Positions 8,813-18,425 of a DNA stretch of 64,000 bases are shown one piece after another. The translations under genes and the position numbers were made by a program. The stretch is from Staphylococcus piscifermentans (GTDB lineage Bacteria; Bacillota; Bacilli; Staphylococcales; Staphylococcaceae), in the NCBI RefSeq assembly GCF_900186985.1, contig NZ_LT906447.1, positions 620,001 to 684,000 of the forward strand, given 5' to 3'. The notes beneath the pieces are model-generated. The model had not been told where the DNA came from, searched no databases, and was given only the letters and a program-made list of their open reading frames with translations. Position 1 is the first letter of the stretch, and each line of letters begins with the position of its first letter.

Positions 8813-9495
8813 TTTGGATTAAAGGCATTTTAATGATTGCACTAACCGTTATCATGTACCTTGCCGCTAAGAAAATCCAACAAAAATATAAGAATCCTTT
8901 TCTTAATCCAGCCCTAATTGCTTCACTAGGGATAATTATCGTGTTAGTGTTGTTTCGTCAAGATTATAGTGGGTACATGTCTGGTGGTAAGGTAATTAAC
9001 CAACTTCTCAGCTGTACAGTAGTATGTTTAGCATATCCACTATATATTAATCGGCACAAAATCGTCGAAAATTTTAATATCATTTTCGCAAGTGTTATTA
9101 CAGGAGTGGTACTTAACTTTACGTTAGTCTTCTTTTCATTGAAATTACTGGGTTATTCAAAAGAAGATATTGTAACACTCTTGCCGCGTTCTATTACAGC
9201 AGCAGTCGGTATTCAGGTATCGCACCAAATGGGCGGCGCCGATACCATCACTGTCCTCTTTATTATTACTACCGGTTTAATCGGCAGTATGTTGGGATCA
9301 TTGTTACTGAGAATGGGTCATTTCAAATCGTCTATTGCGAAAGGAATGGCTTATGGGAATGCCTCCCATGCATTCGGAACGGCTAAAGCACTTGAAATGG
9401 ATCTGGAATCGGGAGCTTTCAGTTCAATCGGAATGATATTAACTGCGGTAATTAGTTCAGTACTTTTACCCATCCTCATTCTCTTTTTCTACTAA
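8809..9495 (+). CDS. cidB: CidB/LrgB-family membrane protein
   Basis: A 228-residue polytopic protein of the CidB/LrgB family, the partner of CidA. The conserved [15 protein letters not shown] and [14 protein letters not shown] segments are present. It starts within the last codons of cidA (ATGA). Recent work on plant and bacterial relatives suggests organic-acid transport, which would suit its link to pyruvate oxidase; that reading is inference here. Confidence 0.93.
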   Translation: MIWIKGILMIALTVIMYLAAKKIQQKYKNPFLNPALIASLGIIIVLVLFRQDYSGYMSGGKVINQLLSCTVVCLAYPLYINRHKIVENFNIIFASVITGVVLNFTLVFFSLKLLGYSKEDIVTLLPRSITAAVGIQVSHQMGGADTITVLFIITTGLIGSMLGSLLLRMGHFKSSIAKGMAYGNASHAFGTAKALEMDLESGAFSSIGMILTAVISSVLLPILILFFY

Positions 9496-9608
9496 CGTAG
9501 CGAAAGAGTTATTCATTGTTTAGGCACAAAAGCATAACGACTTTTCAAACGCTAAAGGGTAGTTTGAATTCAGTTAGTTTTTACAAATAGAAAGGGGCTA
9601 TTTTTGAA

Positions 9609-11351
9609 ATGGCAAAAATTAAAGCAAATCAAGCGCTTGTAGAAGCATTACTACAATGGGATGTTGATCACTTATATGGTATCCCAGGAGATTCAATCGA
9701 TGCAGTTGTAGATAGTTTGCGTACAGTTAGTGAACAAATTAAATTCTATCATGTACGTCATGAAGAAGTTGGAAGCTTAGCAGCTGCAGCTTATACAAAA
9801 TTAACTGGTAAAATCGGGGTATCACTAGCAATTGGCGGACCTGGTGCAGTTCACTTATTAAATGGTATGTACGACGCTAAAATGGACGGCGTACCTCAAT
9901 TAGTACTTGTCGGCCAATCAAACAGTAACTTGCTTGGTACTAAAGCTTTCCAAGAAACTAACTTGTTAAGCCTATGTGAAGATGTATCTGTTTATAACAG
10001 ACAAATTAATGAAAAAGATGACGATATCTTTGGTATCGTTAATGAAGCAATTAAAACAGCTTATGAGAAAAAAGGTGTGGCAACTTTAATCTTGCCTAAC
10101 AACTTGTTAACTCGCAAAGTTAAAGATACAACTAACAAACCAGTTAACAAAAAACGCCCTACAATTCCAGCTCCAAACCCATCTAAAATCAAAAAAGCTG
10201 CTAAATTAATTAACAAAGCTAAAAAACCTGTATTATTAATGGGTACTGGTGCAAAACATGCTGGACCAGAAGTAGAAGCATTGATTAACAAAGCTAAAAT
10301 TCCGACAATCATTACGTTACCTGCAAAAACAATCATTCCTGATGATCACCCATACAACTTAGGTAACTTAGGTAAAATCGGTACTAAAGCTTCTTATCAA
10401 GCAATGCAAAATGCTGATTTATTAATCATGGTTGGTACTAACTATCCTTACGTTGACTACCTACCTAAGAAAAATATCAAAGCAGTACAAATTGACGTTG
10501 ATCCTAAAGCAATCGGTCACCGTTTCAATGTTAACGCTGGTATTATCGGAGATGCTAAAATCGCTTTAACTGAATTAACTGATTTAGTTAAACCAGTTAA
10601 GACTCGTAAATTCTTAAATGAAGCATTAGATAACCTTAAAACATGGAAAGAATGGATGCAAAAAGACCTTGATAATGATGCATTCCCAATTCGTCCAGAA
10701 CACTTAATGCAAGCTATCAACAGAGAAGCAGACAACGATGCTGTTTACTCAATCGATGTTGGTACTTCAACAGTTTGGTCAACACGTTACCTTAGCTTGA
10801 AACCAAGTAATGAATTCATCATTTCTAGTTGGTTAGGTACAATGGGTTGTGCTTTACCAGGCGCTATCGCATCAAACGTAGCATTCCCTAACCGTCAAGT
10901 TATCGGTATTGCTGGTGACGGTGCATTCCAAATGGTAATGCAAGACTTCGCAACTGCAGTTCAATATAACATGCCAATGGTAATCTTTGTTATGAACAAT
11001 AAAGAATTAGCCTTCATTAAATATGAACAACAAGCAGCTGGTGAATTAGAATACGCTATCGATTTCTCTGAAATGGATATGGCTAAATTCGCTGAAGCTT
11101 GTGGCGGTGCTGGTTACACATTAACTGACCCATCTGACATTGATACAGTTGTAGAAGCTGCATTCAAAGAAAACAGACCAACACTTGTTGATGTTCATGT
11201 TGATCCTAATGCTGCACCACTTCCAGGTAAAATCGTACCTGACGAAGCAATCAACTATGCTAAATGGGCATATAGATCAATCACTGAAGATAAAAAATTA
11301 GACTTAGATGAAATCCCACCATTATCAACAGCAGCTAAACGTTTCTTATAA
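9609..11351 (+). CDS. cidC: Pyruvate oxidase CidC
   Basis: A 580-residue thiamine-diphosphate enzyme that decarboxylates pyruvate to acetate and passes electrons to the membrane. The catalytic glutamate region HVRHEEVG is near residue 50. The ThDP signature begins at GIAGDGAF, about residue 436, and ends in NN. Three domains of the POX family are complete. Acetate produced here drives cytoplasmic acidification and cell death in S. aureus biofilms. It lies 113 bases behind cidB with GAAAGGGG before the ATG. Codons are strongly biased and the gene is likely well expressed. A bidirectional terminator follows. Confidence 0.94.
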   Translation: MAKIKANQALVEALLQWDVDHLYGIPGDSIDAVVDSLRTVSEQIKFYHVRHEEVGSLAAAAYTKLTGKIGVSLAIGGPGAVHLLNGMYDAKMDGVPQLVLVGQSNSNLLGTKAFQETNLLSLCEDVSVYNRQINEKDDDIFGIVNEAIKTAYEKKGVATLILPNNLLTRKVKDTTNKPVNKKRPTIPAPNPSKIKKAAKLINKAKKPVLLMGTGAKHAGPEVEALINKAKIPTIITLPAKTIIPDDHPYNLGNLGKIGTKASYQAMQNADLLIMVGTNYPYVDYLPKKNIKAVQIDVDPKAIGHRFNVNAGIIGDAKIALTELTDLVKPVKTRKFLNEALDNLKTWKEWMQKDLDNDAFPIRPEHLMQAINREADNDAVYSIDVGTSTVWSTRYLSLKPSNEFIISSWLGTMGCALPGAIASNVAFPNRQVIGIAGDGAFQMVMQDFATAVQYNMPMVIFVMNNKELAFIKYEQQAAGELEYAIDFSEMDMAKFAEACGGAGYTLTDPSDIDTVVEAAFKENRPTLVDVHVDPNAAPLPGKIVPDEAINYAKWAYRSITEDKKLDLDEIPPLSTAAKRFL

Positions 11352-11392
11352 TTCGAAACACTCATCTAAATAGAATATCCTATACCCTAGCC

Positions 11393-11441
11393 GAGTCGCT
11401 GGTTATGACTATCCCAATCATAATCAGCGGCTCTATTTTTT
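11393..11441. terminator. Bidirectional terminator between cidC and the amidohydrolase gene
   Basis: A 16-base stem, GAGTCGCTGGTTATGA / TCATAATCAGCGGCTC (two G-T wobbles), followed by T7 on the plus strand. It lies between two convergent genes. Confidence 0.85.
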
Positions 11442-11443
11442 TA

Positions 11444-12190
11444 TTAATTCTTTTGATACCAATGCTGTGCATTCTGATAAAAAATCTTGCTGCAAGCTTC
11501 TTCATCAAAAGCTTCTTGAATCTTTTTGACGTCATTCAGAGAAAAAGGTTGGGGCGCACGTGTTGAAGGTAAGTCTGTACCGAACATCAACGCTTCCGGA
11601 TTAACCATATAAATTTGTTTCATCGTTTCAACTACATCTAGATTACCGCGACTGAAACCTGTCGCTTTCACATGTAACCCATGGTCAACTAAATCTAATA
11701 ATGTCGGTAGACCCTCCTTGGATAGTCCGAGATGATCAATAGATACACGTGGTAAAGCTTTTAAAGTATCTGTTATTTGTGACAATGTCTTAGTGTTTAA
11801 ATAGAGCTCCGTATGCCAACCTGCCAATTCATAAATACGTTCAGAAAAATAACGCAGATTTTTCAAACTTTCTATACCGCCCCGCTGAATATTGAAACGC
11901 ACCGCAGTAATGCCCTGTGATTTAAGCTTTAAGATTTTTTTATCTGATACTTCAATAGGTAGCTGAGTTACTCCATAGAATCCTTTGCCCAATTTATTGA
12001 GTGTGTGAATTAAATACTGTTGATCGAATCCTTGAAAAGAACCTGACACTACTGTACCGCCTACGATGTCTAATTTTTTAGTATCTTTTTTGTAATCTTT
12101 AATTAAATAATTAGGGGGTAAGTAACCTTGGTTTTCAATAATAGGATAACGATAATCAATAATGTGAAAATGTGAGTCAAATATTTTCAT
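11444..12190 (-). CDS. Amidohydrolase-family metal-dependent hydrolase
   Basis: A 248-residue TIM-barrel protein of the amidohydrolase-2 type (lactonase/decarboxylase-like). The N-terminal metal motif FDSHFHI (about residues 4-10), the SIDHLGL histidine and the C-terminal FGTDLPS aspartate are visible. These are the usual metal or catalytic positions. The substrate is unknown; relatives hydrolyse sugar lactones or decarboxylate aromatic acids. ATG at 12190 follows GGAGG. Confidence 0.8.
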   Translation of the reverse strand: MKIFDSHFHIIDYRYPIIENQGYLPPNYLIKDYKKDTKKLDIVGGTVVSGSFQGFDQQYLIHTLNKLGKGFYGVTQLPIEVSDKKILKLKSQGITAVRFNIQRGGIESLKNLRYFSERIYELAGWHTELYLNTKTLSQITDTLKALPRVSIDHLGLSKEGLPTLLDLVDHGLHVKATGFSRGNLDVVETMKQIYMVNPEALMFGTDLPSTRAPQPFSLNDVKKIQEAFDEEACSKIFYQNAQHWYQKN

Positions 12191-12314
12191 TATGTAACCT
12201 CCAATTAAAGTAAGTAATTAGCTAAGTAAAAAATCGATTTTAATATTGTAATATTCTGACAAATATTCTATAATCAACCTATTCATCATTAATACATAGA
12301 AATGAGGGAAAAGG

Positions 12315-12872
12315 ATGCAAACTTCTTATATTCCTATTAATAATCAATTGAAATTAGTCCAACCAGAATTAATAATGGCAGAACAATTATTTCAAGTGAT
12401 AGATGAAAATAGAACGTATTTATCTAAGTACTTACCCTTTATCGACGATACCAATACAGTGCAAGATGAAACTGAATTTATTAAGTTGATGTTAGCGCAA
12501 CATGCAAGAGGGACAGGACGCTTATTTTTTATTTTCTTAGAAAATGAATTAATCGGAACTATTGATTTGCATCAAATTGACCAAACACATCAGAAAGCAA
12601 GTATCGGTTATTGGCTAGCTCAAAATCACACAGGAAAGGGTATCATTACACGTTGCCTTCAAACCTTGTGCGACTTTGCTTTTAATACTTTGAAGTTAAA
12701 CAAGTTAACTATAATGGCTAATGTGAAAAATCAACCAAGCATCAGAGTGGCTGAACATTGTGGTTTTACATATGTAGGAACAGACAAAGATGAATTATTT
12801 GAACGTGGTCATTTTGAAGACTTTGCACGCTATGCGTTATTAAAAAGTGAATTTCAAATGACTACACTATAA
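12315..12872 (+). CDS. GNAT acetyltransferase, RimJ/RimL type
   Basis: A 185-residue GCN5-related N-acetyltransferase of the RimL-like branch. The substrate-side segment TIDLHQIDQTHQKASIGYWL leads into the acetyl-CoA loop QNHTGKGIITRC (about residue 107-118), followed by the NVKNQPSIRVAEHCGF motif. It probably acetylates the N-terminus of a ribosomal protein or a small amine; the target is not readable. Monocistronic, with AGGGAAAAGG before ATG 12315. Confidence 0.87.
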   Translation: MQTSYIPINNQLKLVQPELIMAEQLFQVIDENRTYLSKYLPFIDDTNTVQDETEFIKLMLAQHARGTGRLFFIFLENELIGTIDLHQIDQTHQKASIGYWLAQNHTGKGIITRCLQTLCDFAFNTLKLNKLTIMANVKNQPSIRVAEHCGFTYVGTDKDELFERGHFEDFARYALLKSEFQMTTL

Positions 12873-12954
12873 ATTCTAAGATTACTCCCTATCAACCATT
12901 TCTTTAAATTTTGCTATAATAGAAAAGTAAAGATAAAAAGGGAGAGGTTGAAAA

Positions 12955-13350
12955 ATGGAAGAGCGCAAACTTGCAGCTGAAGCTGAAATTGAAGTAAACG
13001 GATATGATATTGACGCTATGGGAATAGTGAGCAATATCGTGTATGTACGTTGGTTTGAAGATTTGAGAACAATATTTGTCAATAAACATATGAATGCCTC
13101 TGACATGTTGAAAGAGGATATTTCGCCGATTCTCATGCACACTGAAATAGATTACAAAGTACCGATTACTATTCATGATCGTCCTGTCGGTAAGTGTTGG
13201 GTGACTAAGATGAGCCGTTTAAAATGGACATTTGAATTTGAAATCTCCTCTGGTGATAAAGTACATGCTACTGGAACACAGTATGGCGGTTTCTATAATA
13301 TTCGAGAACAGAAAATTGCTCCAGTCCCAGAAATTTTTAGAAATATTTAG
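12955..13350 (+). CDS. Acyl-CoA thioesterase, hotdog fold
   Basis: A 131-residue single-hotdog protein of the 4HBT type. The segment YDIDAMGIVSNIVYVRWFEDLR matches the YbgC/FatA-like active-site helix region, with Asp and Asn-Tyr in the usual places (D in DAMGIV). It likely hydrolyses short acyl-CoAs. GGGAGAGG stands before ATG 12955. The conserved histidine of many 4HBT enzymes (HVNN) is replaced here by an Ala-Met variant, so substrate and activity are uncertain. A terminator follows. Confidence 0.78.
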   Translation: MEERKLAAEAEIEVNGYDIDAMGIVSNIVYVRWFEDLRTIFVNKHMNASDMLKEDISPILMHTEIDYKVPITIHDRPVGKCWVTKMSRLKWTFEFEISSGDKVHATGTQYGGFYNIREQKIAPVPEIFRNI

Positions 13351-13452
13351 TTATTATTTTATTTCGATAATAATGAGCGGATATGAAGAGAGACAGCTAT
13401 ACGAGCGAACACTCTGAGTCGCTACTCTTCATTTCACATTTCTTATAATATA

Positions 13453-13493
13453 GGTTGAGACATTTTAGGTATATATGTCTCAGCTCTTTTTTT
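13453..13493 (+). terminator. Terminator after the thioesterase gene
   Basis: GGTTGAGACAT / ATGTCTCAGCTC hairpin followed by T7. It lies just upstream of azlC. Confidence 0.75.
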
Positions 13494-13520
13494 ACATAGC
13501 AGAAAAGAGGCATGATAGAA

Positions 13521-14231
13521 ATGACACAGAAGCAACATTCACATATCACCGCTTTAAAAGCGGCTTTTCCTCAAACGATTCCTATCTTTGCTGGATTTAC
13601 CTTTATAGGTATGGCTTATGGTATTTATATGCATTCTTTAGGATTTCCTCCTATTTATGCCATGTTAATGAGTTTGCTGATATTCGCGGGCTCTATGGAA
13701 TTTGTAGCGGGCAGTTTATTACTTGCGCCGTTTAATCCATTCAGTGCTTTCTTCTTAACTTTAATGTTGAACTCTAGACACCTGTTTTATGGTATTTCTA
13801 TGTTGGATAAGTTTAAAGGGACAGGCGCTAAAAAACCTTATTTGATATTTGGAATGTGCGATGAAACATTTGTAATTAATAGTATGGCGAACATACCGAA
13901 GAATGTGGACCGCGGTTTGTTTATGTTCTATGTCACATTATTGAACCAATTGTATTGGTTTTTCGGAACTACTGTAGGCAGTTTGTTCGGTGTCATGATT
14001 AAGTTCGATACCAAGGGATTAGATTTTGTGATGGTAGCACTCTTTGTCGTTATCTTTTTAGAATCTTGGTTGAAAGAAAAGAATCATGTAAGTTCATTAA
14101 TCGGATTAGCTATTCCTATTATTTGTTTGATTCTATTCGGGCCTAATCAATTTATCTTGCCTTCTATGATTTTAATCGTGATTGCACTCTCGCTTTTAAG
14201 AGGTTATTTTGCTAGAAAGGGTGTGGCTTAA
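13521..14231 (+). CDS. azlC: Branched-chain amino-acid exporter large subunit AzlC
   Basis: About 236 residues with some eight hydrophobic helices. The AzlC hallmarks [13 protein letters not shown] and [16 protein letters not shown] are intact. With AzlD it exports branched-chain amino acids or analogues. The start is placed at ATG 13521, 10 bases behind AAGAGG; the ATG at 13512 sits only one base behind it. The azlD start follows the stop by one base. Confidence 0.9.
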   Translation: MTQKQHSHITALKAAFPQTIPIFAGFTFIGMAYGIYMHSLGFPPIYAMLMSLLIFAGSMEFVAGSLLLAPFNPFSAFFLTLMLNSRHLFYGISMLDKFKGTGAKKPYLIFGMCDETFVINSMANIPKNVDRGLFMFYVTLLNQLYWFFGTTVGSLFGVMIKFDTKGLDFVMVALFVVIFLESWLKEKNHVSSLIGLAIPIICLILFGPNQFILPSMILIVIALSLLRGYFARKGVA

Positions 14232-14232
14232 G

Positions 14233-14559
14233 ATGACATTGACACAACAAATCATCACAATCGGGGTCGTCGTATTAGGTACAATGCTAACACGATTTCT
14301 ACCCTTCATGATTTTTTCTAAAAATAAAGAAACACCTAAATATGTGCAATATTTAGGTGCAGTTTTGCCAGCAGCTGTATTTGGTTTCTTAGTCGTCTAT
14401 GCTTTACGCAAGACTCCGATTATGTCAGGCAGTCACGGAATTCCAGAATTGATTGCTATAGGTGTGCTGGTCGGCTTGCATCTGATCAAGCGTAATATGC
14501 TGATTTCTATTGCTGGAGGTACTATTGTCTATATGTTGCTAGTGCAATTAGTATTTTAA
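14233..14559 (+). CDS. azlD: Branched-chain amino-acid exporter small subunit AzlD
   Basis: 108 residues with four predicted helices; TRFLPFMIF near the N-terminus is typical of AzlD. It starts at ATG 14233, directly behind the azlC stop, with GAAAGGG about 11 bases before. It is the obligate partner of AzlC. Convergent with the nickel transporter gene, 12 bases away. Confidence 0.9.
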   Translation: MTLTQQIITIGVVVLGTMLTRFLPFMIFSKNKETPKYVQYLGAVLPAAVFGFLVVYALRKTPIMSGSHGIPELIAIGVLVGLHLIKRNMLISIAGGTIVYMLLVQLVF

Positions 14560-14571
14560 GCAGCTAGGGCT

Positions 14572-15585
14572 CTATGAGGAACTTTTTTCATCAAAGTGAT
14601 TTAGTTTCCAAATCAAAGTTGATATGAACCAAGTTAAAATAAAGACGGCTACGAGAATATAGCCAATATAGTCAAATTTCATAGACTGAACAAGTTGCCA
14701 GAATGCACCTTGGAAGTGGAACTTATCACCCATAATTTGCAACAATTCAATCATACCGATTATAAGGGCAGCGATAACTGATACTGCAGTGATTGTGATA
14801 TTATAGTATATCTTGCGGACTGGATTTAGAAATGCCCAATTGTAGGCAGACTTCATTAAGATGCCATCTAAGGTGTCTAGTAGACTCATGCCTGCTGCAA
14901 ATAGAATAGGTAAGGAAATGATGCCTATAAAGGAAATGGCATGCTGAGAAGCGCCTGAAGACAATGCTAGTAAAGCAATCTCGCTTGCAGTATCAAATCC
15001 TAATCCGAATAAAAAGCCAAGCGGTAAAACATGCCAACTTTGATTGATTAATTTGAAATATGGACCAATGAAGCGGGTAAAGAATCCTCTTGAATCTAAC
15101 AACTGATCTAACTCTTGATGGCTGACTTTCTGCTCTTTAAGTTTTGTAAATAATTTAACGAGTGACACTAAAATAATTAAATTTAAGATACCGATTAATA
15201 ACAGGAAGACTCCAGAGACTATCGTACCGATTGTGCCGCCGATTTCTTGAAAGTGAGGTAATTGATTTTTCGCCCAGTGGACGGAAATTCCAAGTAAAAC
15301 TGCCATAATAAAGACCACAGTAGAATGTCCGATAGAAAAATAAAAACCTACGCCCGCCGGATCCTTTCTTTGCTGCAATAATTTTCGAACTGTATTATCA
15401 ATAGCCGCTATATGGTCTGCATCAAACGCATGTCTCAGGCCCAGCGTATAAGCAAGTAACCCCATTCCTAACAGAATATGAGCATCTTTCGCAGCAATCC
15501 ACAAGCATACAAAGCCGATAATATGAAGTAGGCAGACAATACTGACATATGGCAGCCAACTCCATTGTGAAAATTTAGTGTTCAC
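14572..15585 (-). CDS. nixA: Nickel/cobalt permease, NixA/HoxN family
   Basis: A 337-residue, eight-helix secondary transporter for Ni(II)/Co(II). The family signature RHAFDADHI (residues 51-59, the H-x4-DH motif in helix 2) is intact, as are GFYFSIGHSTVVF and LGFDTASEIALLALSS. It supplies nickel for enzymes such as urease; no urease gene lies in the window. The start is GTG 15585 behind AAGGAA. Confidence 0.93.
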   Translation of the reverse strand: MNTKFSQWSWLPYVSIVCLLHIIGFVCLWIAAKDAHILLGMGLLAYTLGLRHAFDADHIAAIDNTVRKLLQQRKDPAGVGFYFSIGHSTVVFIMAVLLGISVHWAKNQLPHFQEIGGTIGTIVSGVFLLLIGILNLIILVSLVKLFTKLKEQKVSHQELDQLLDSRGFFTRFIGPYFKLINQSWHVLPLGFLFGLGFDTASEIALLALSSGASQHAISFIGIISLPILFAAGMSLLDTLDGILMKSAYNWAFLNPVRKIYYNITITAVSVIAALIIGMIELLQIMGDKFHFQGAFWQLVQSMKFDYIGYILVAVFILTWFISTLIWKLNHFDEKSSS

Positions 15586-15858
15586 ATTATTCCTTCTTTC
15601 ACGATTATTAGGTGAAATCCTTGATGTTATTTTTGAATTCTAATAATGTACCTAATATCAATCCATTTATTAAACTTTATTAATTAAACAACAAAAGTAG
15701 TTTTTTTGTAGATGACTTTCTTATTTTAATCCTCCAATGAAGGTAATGTAAAATAATTACGATGACCTTTGGAGTTAATAAGCAAATGTGTGTATTTTCT
15801 ATATTAGGTTGGGGTAAATAAAGTATAAACGACAAAATTGAGAGAGAGGTTGTTATTT

Positions 15859-16629
15859 GTGTCTGATATTAATTATATTTCATCATTCGACTCTACAAAT
15901 TTATATGCCAAAATCAGTTTAGGGGAAAGTCCAATTGCGAATTTGATAGTGGTGCATGGCTTGACTGAAGAGTTGGATGATTACGATGAAGTAACAGCTT
16001 TCTTTAATGAATATGATTTTAATGTGATACGGTATGACCAACGTAGCCATTCTAATACTTCAGGAATTAAAGAATTACATGAGCGTATAGATATTTTAGT
16101 GGAAGATTTAAAAGCCGTAGTAGATTATGTGAAAAAGCAATTGACGGGTGAAGTGTTTATATTAGGCCACGGTGTCGGAGGCTCTATTGCAGCGATGTTC
16201 GGTATTAAGCATCCGGATGAAGTATTAGGCTTTGTATCTTGCGGAGGTTTATCTCCGACTGGACAACCTTTATTGAGAGATGATGCTGGAGATGAATCTT
16301 CTAATGAGGAAGAAGATAAGGGAATGGAAAGTGTACAAAAACAACGGATGATTCAAAATTTCCGCCAACGTCTGCATGAAATTAATATTGATTATAAGCA
16401 ATTTACTGATTGTGTGTTGATTATGCATGGTGGGGATGACAAAGTAGTCAGCTCAGATGATGCCATTCAATTTTATAAAGAAGCAGATACTACACACAAA
16501 TCTTTACGTATTTATGATGGCTTGAATCATGAGTTACTGAATGTAACCTCCTATCGTGGTATGTTACTCTCAGATATTGTCAATTGGTTAGAGTTCGAAT
16601 TGTCTTGCGTAGAACAAGATAATGAATAA
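15859..16629 (+). CDS. Alpha/beta hydrolase, serine-aminopeptidase/monoacylglycerol-lipase type
   Basis: About 256 residues. The nucleophile elbow is GHGVGGS, with Gly where most members carry Ser: reading G-H-G-V-G, the middle residue is Gly. The classical catalytic Ser may therefore be replaced. The acid region HGGDDKVV and the final GLNHELLN histidine are present. Start GTG 15859 is chosen for GAGAGG spaced about 9 bases before; an earlier in-frame TTG overlaps that site. A charged insert (about residues 145-165) is Glu/Asp-rich. Function unknown, possibly a non-hydrolytic member. Confidence 0.72.
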   Translation: MSDINYISSFDSTNLYAKISLGESPIANLIVVHGLTEELDDYDEVTAFFNEYDFNVIRYDQRSHSNTSGIKELHERIDILVEDLKAVVDYVKKQLTGEVFILGHGVGGSIAAMFGIKHPDEVLGFVSCGGLSPTGQPLLRDDAGDESSNEEEDKGMESVQKQRMIQNFRQRLHEINIDYKQFTDCVLIMHGGDDKVVSSDDAIQFYKEADTTHKSLRIYDGLNHELLNVTSYRGMLLSDIVNWLEFELSCVEQDNE

Positions 16630-16701
16630 AAAGTAAAAATTTAAGAGTGCGGGCAGTCTTAAAAGTTAATTTTTAGTAAAATAAAGTGAGGAAGTTTTAA
16701 A

Positions 16702-17718
16702 ATGAAAAAATCACAACCTACATTACATGATATTGCTAGAATTTCAGGTTTATCTATCGCAACGGTTAACAAGATCTTGGAAGATAAGCGACATGTAGCT
16801 AGTGATAGTGCCAGAGATAAAGTAGTAGAAGCATTAGAAATGCTCGGCTATGAACCGAGTCGTTATATACAATCTCTGAGAGGAGAGCAGACCAAGACAA
16901 TAGCATTTATCATTCCAAGACATGATGCTTATTACGCTTCTATTATTGATGCAATTGAACATCAAGAAGGATCCGAATCTATTCGCATTATTGCAATGGC
17001 TTCAAATGAAAATGCAGCGCGCCAAGATGAATTAATTGATTGGTTTGTTTCTCAGCAAGTAGATGGTATTATTGTTTCTCCAGTGTCTGCACAGATGCGT
17101 ATTGCACAGAGATGGCGTGATATTCCGATGTTGATTATTGATAACCATATAGAGGATGAATCTTTACCCTATATTGGGTTAAATCATGAGGATTCAGCCT
17201 ACAAGGCAGCAGAGCACTTATTAAGACAACAGCATAAAGTGATTGGTCTCCTATTAGGCAATCCAGAAACCAGCACAGCTGCTGATAGCAGAATGGGGTA
17301 TAAAGCTGCTTTGGAAGATTATGATTTAAGCATGGATGAACGTTTAATTACGTATCAATATACGGATTTAAGTATGAATGCGACCGAGAACTACGGCAGT
17401 GCAGCTGTAGAACAAGTATTCAATAGCGGTAAAATGCCGACTGCTCTTATTACTGCAAATCACGCTTTATTAAACGGTGTTTTGCAAGCGTTGCATCATA
17501 AAGGATTAAAAGTGCCAGAAGATATTGCAATTGTGACATTAGAAGAAAACACTTGGAATACAGCAAATCAACCTCAATTGACTGCTGTTGGAATAGCTTC
17601 AAATGAAATCGGAGCTTCTATTTTCAAACAGTTGCAAAGATTTTTCAAAGGCGAAACTACTAAAATAAAATCAGATTGGTTGGCTTCTCAAGTGATAATC
17701 AGAGATTCAAGCCAATAA
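16702..17718 (+). CDS. LacI-family transcriptional regulator
   Basis: A 338-residue LacI/GalR regulator. The N-terminal helix-turn-helix (LHDIARISGLSIATVNKIL, about residues 8-26) and hinge helix (MLGYEPSRYIQSLRG) precede a sugar-binding periplasmic-type core. It differs from CcpA in the hinge and core sequence. The effector and target are unknown. No sugar genes flank it, so it is likely to act elsewhere or autoregulate. GAGGAAG precedes ATG 16702; a strong terminator follows. Confidence 0.88.
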   Translation: MKKSQPTLHDIARISGLSIATVNKILEDKRHVASDSARDKVVEALEMLGYEPSRYIQSLRGEQTKTIAFIIPRHDAYYASIIDAIEHQEGSESIRIIAMASNENAARQDELIDWFVSQQVDGIIVSPVSAQMRIAQRWRDIPMLIIDNHIEDESLPYIGLNHEDSAYKAAEHLLRQQHKVIGLLLGNPETSTAADSRMGYKAALEDYDLSMDERLITYQYTDLSMNATENYGSAAVEQVFNSGKMPTALITANHALLNGVLQALHHKGLKVPEDIAIVTLEENTWNTANQPQLTAVGIASNEIGASIFKQLQRFFKGETTKIKSDWLASQVIIRDSSQ

Positions 17719-17736
17719 ATACTTAAAATAAGAATA

Positions 17737-17787
17737 GAACCGAAACGTTTGATGAAAGGGAAGTTAAACGTTTCGGTTCCTTTTTAA
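17737..17787 (+). terminator. Terminator after the LacI-type regulator gene
   Basis: A perfect 14-base stem, GAACCGAAACGTTT / AAACGTTTCGGTTC, with a 15-base loop and a T5 run. Confidence 0.88.
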
Positions 17788-17864
17788 TGTTAAGGGTTTT
17801 GGGTGATATAAAGAATAAAATATACCGTTAATGTAGAAATAATGCTCAAATCTTAAATCAGAGG

Positions 17865-18425
17865 TTATTTCTTAAGACTTTGTCTGCGTGTTTTAATCAA
17901 CGCAATAGTTGAAACTACGATACCGATAATAATGGCTATGACAGCACCCTGTTCTGGATGGTCAACGTGTCCTGCTTCTGGCAAGTCAGAGTATGATGAG
18001 GTTTCGTTTTGAGATTTTGTGCTATCATCTTTCCCTGCTTGATTTTCATGAGTTGCTGCTGGTTGCTGTATCTCTTTCTTTTGATTCGCTTGCTGGCTGT
18101 TGGTTGACTGATCAGCATTTGTTGAAATGCTTCCCTCTGTATTTGAATGGGTTCCTGCATTAGGGTTTGCAGTTTGATTGAGAGGAGACGAAGCGGGTTC
18201 ATCTGTATTAACATCAGCCATGTGAGCTGAATTTGCGTAATCAGTGTTTTGCTTTGCCGTATCAGTGTTTGTAACCAAAGCGGATTGTTCAGCGGATTGT
18301 TGGTTTGAGATATTATTGCTTTCAGCAGCATTCATCACTCCAGACGTATTAGTAAATAATAAACCGCTTAATGCGATTGTAGAAACATGAAGCAAGCATT
18401 TCTTTGTACTTAACTTCATTACCAT
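17865..18425 (-). CDS. Small cell-wall-anchored surface protein with LPEAG sorting signal
   Basis: About 186 residues with every part of a sortase substrate. A signal peptide (positive KLSTKK start, hydrophobic core, likely cleavage near MNAAES) leads to a ~115-residue stalk rich in Asn, Gln, Ser, Thr and Ala. LPEAG at residues 148-152 follows, then a hydrophobic segment (about 161-177) and the tail KTRRQSLKK. LPXAG variants are known SrtA substrates in S. aureus (SasD, SasF). ATG 18425 is chosen because AGGAG lies 10 bases upstream. There is no folded binding domain, so it may be a spacer or a decayed adhesin. Stalk sequence alone gives no function. Confidence 0.82.
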   Translation of the reverse strand: MVMKLSTKKCLLHVSTIALSGLLFTNTSGVMNAAESNNISNQQSAEQSALVTNTDTAKQNTDYANSAHMADVNTDEPASSPLNQTANPNAGTHSNTEGSISTNADQSTNSQQANQKKEIQQPAATHENQAGKDDSTKSQNETSSYSDLPEAGHVDHPEQGAVIAIIIGIVVSTIALIKTRRQSLKK

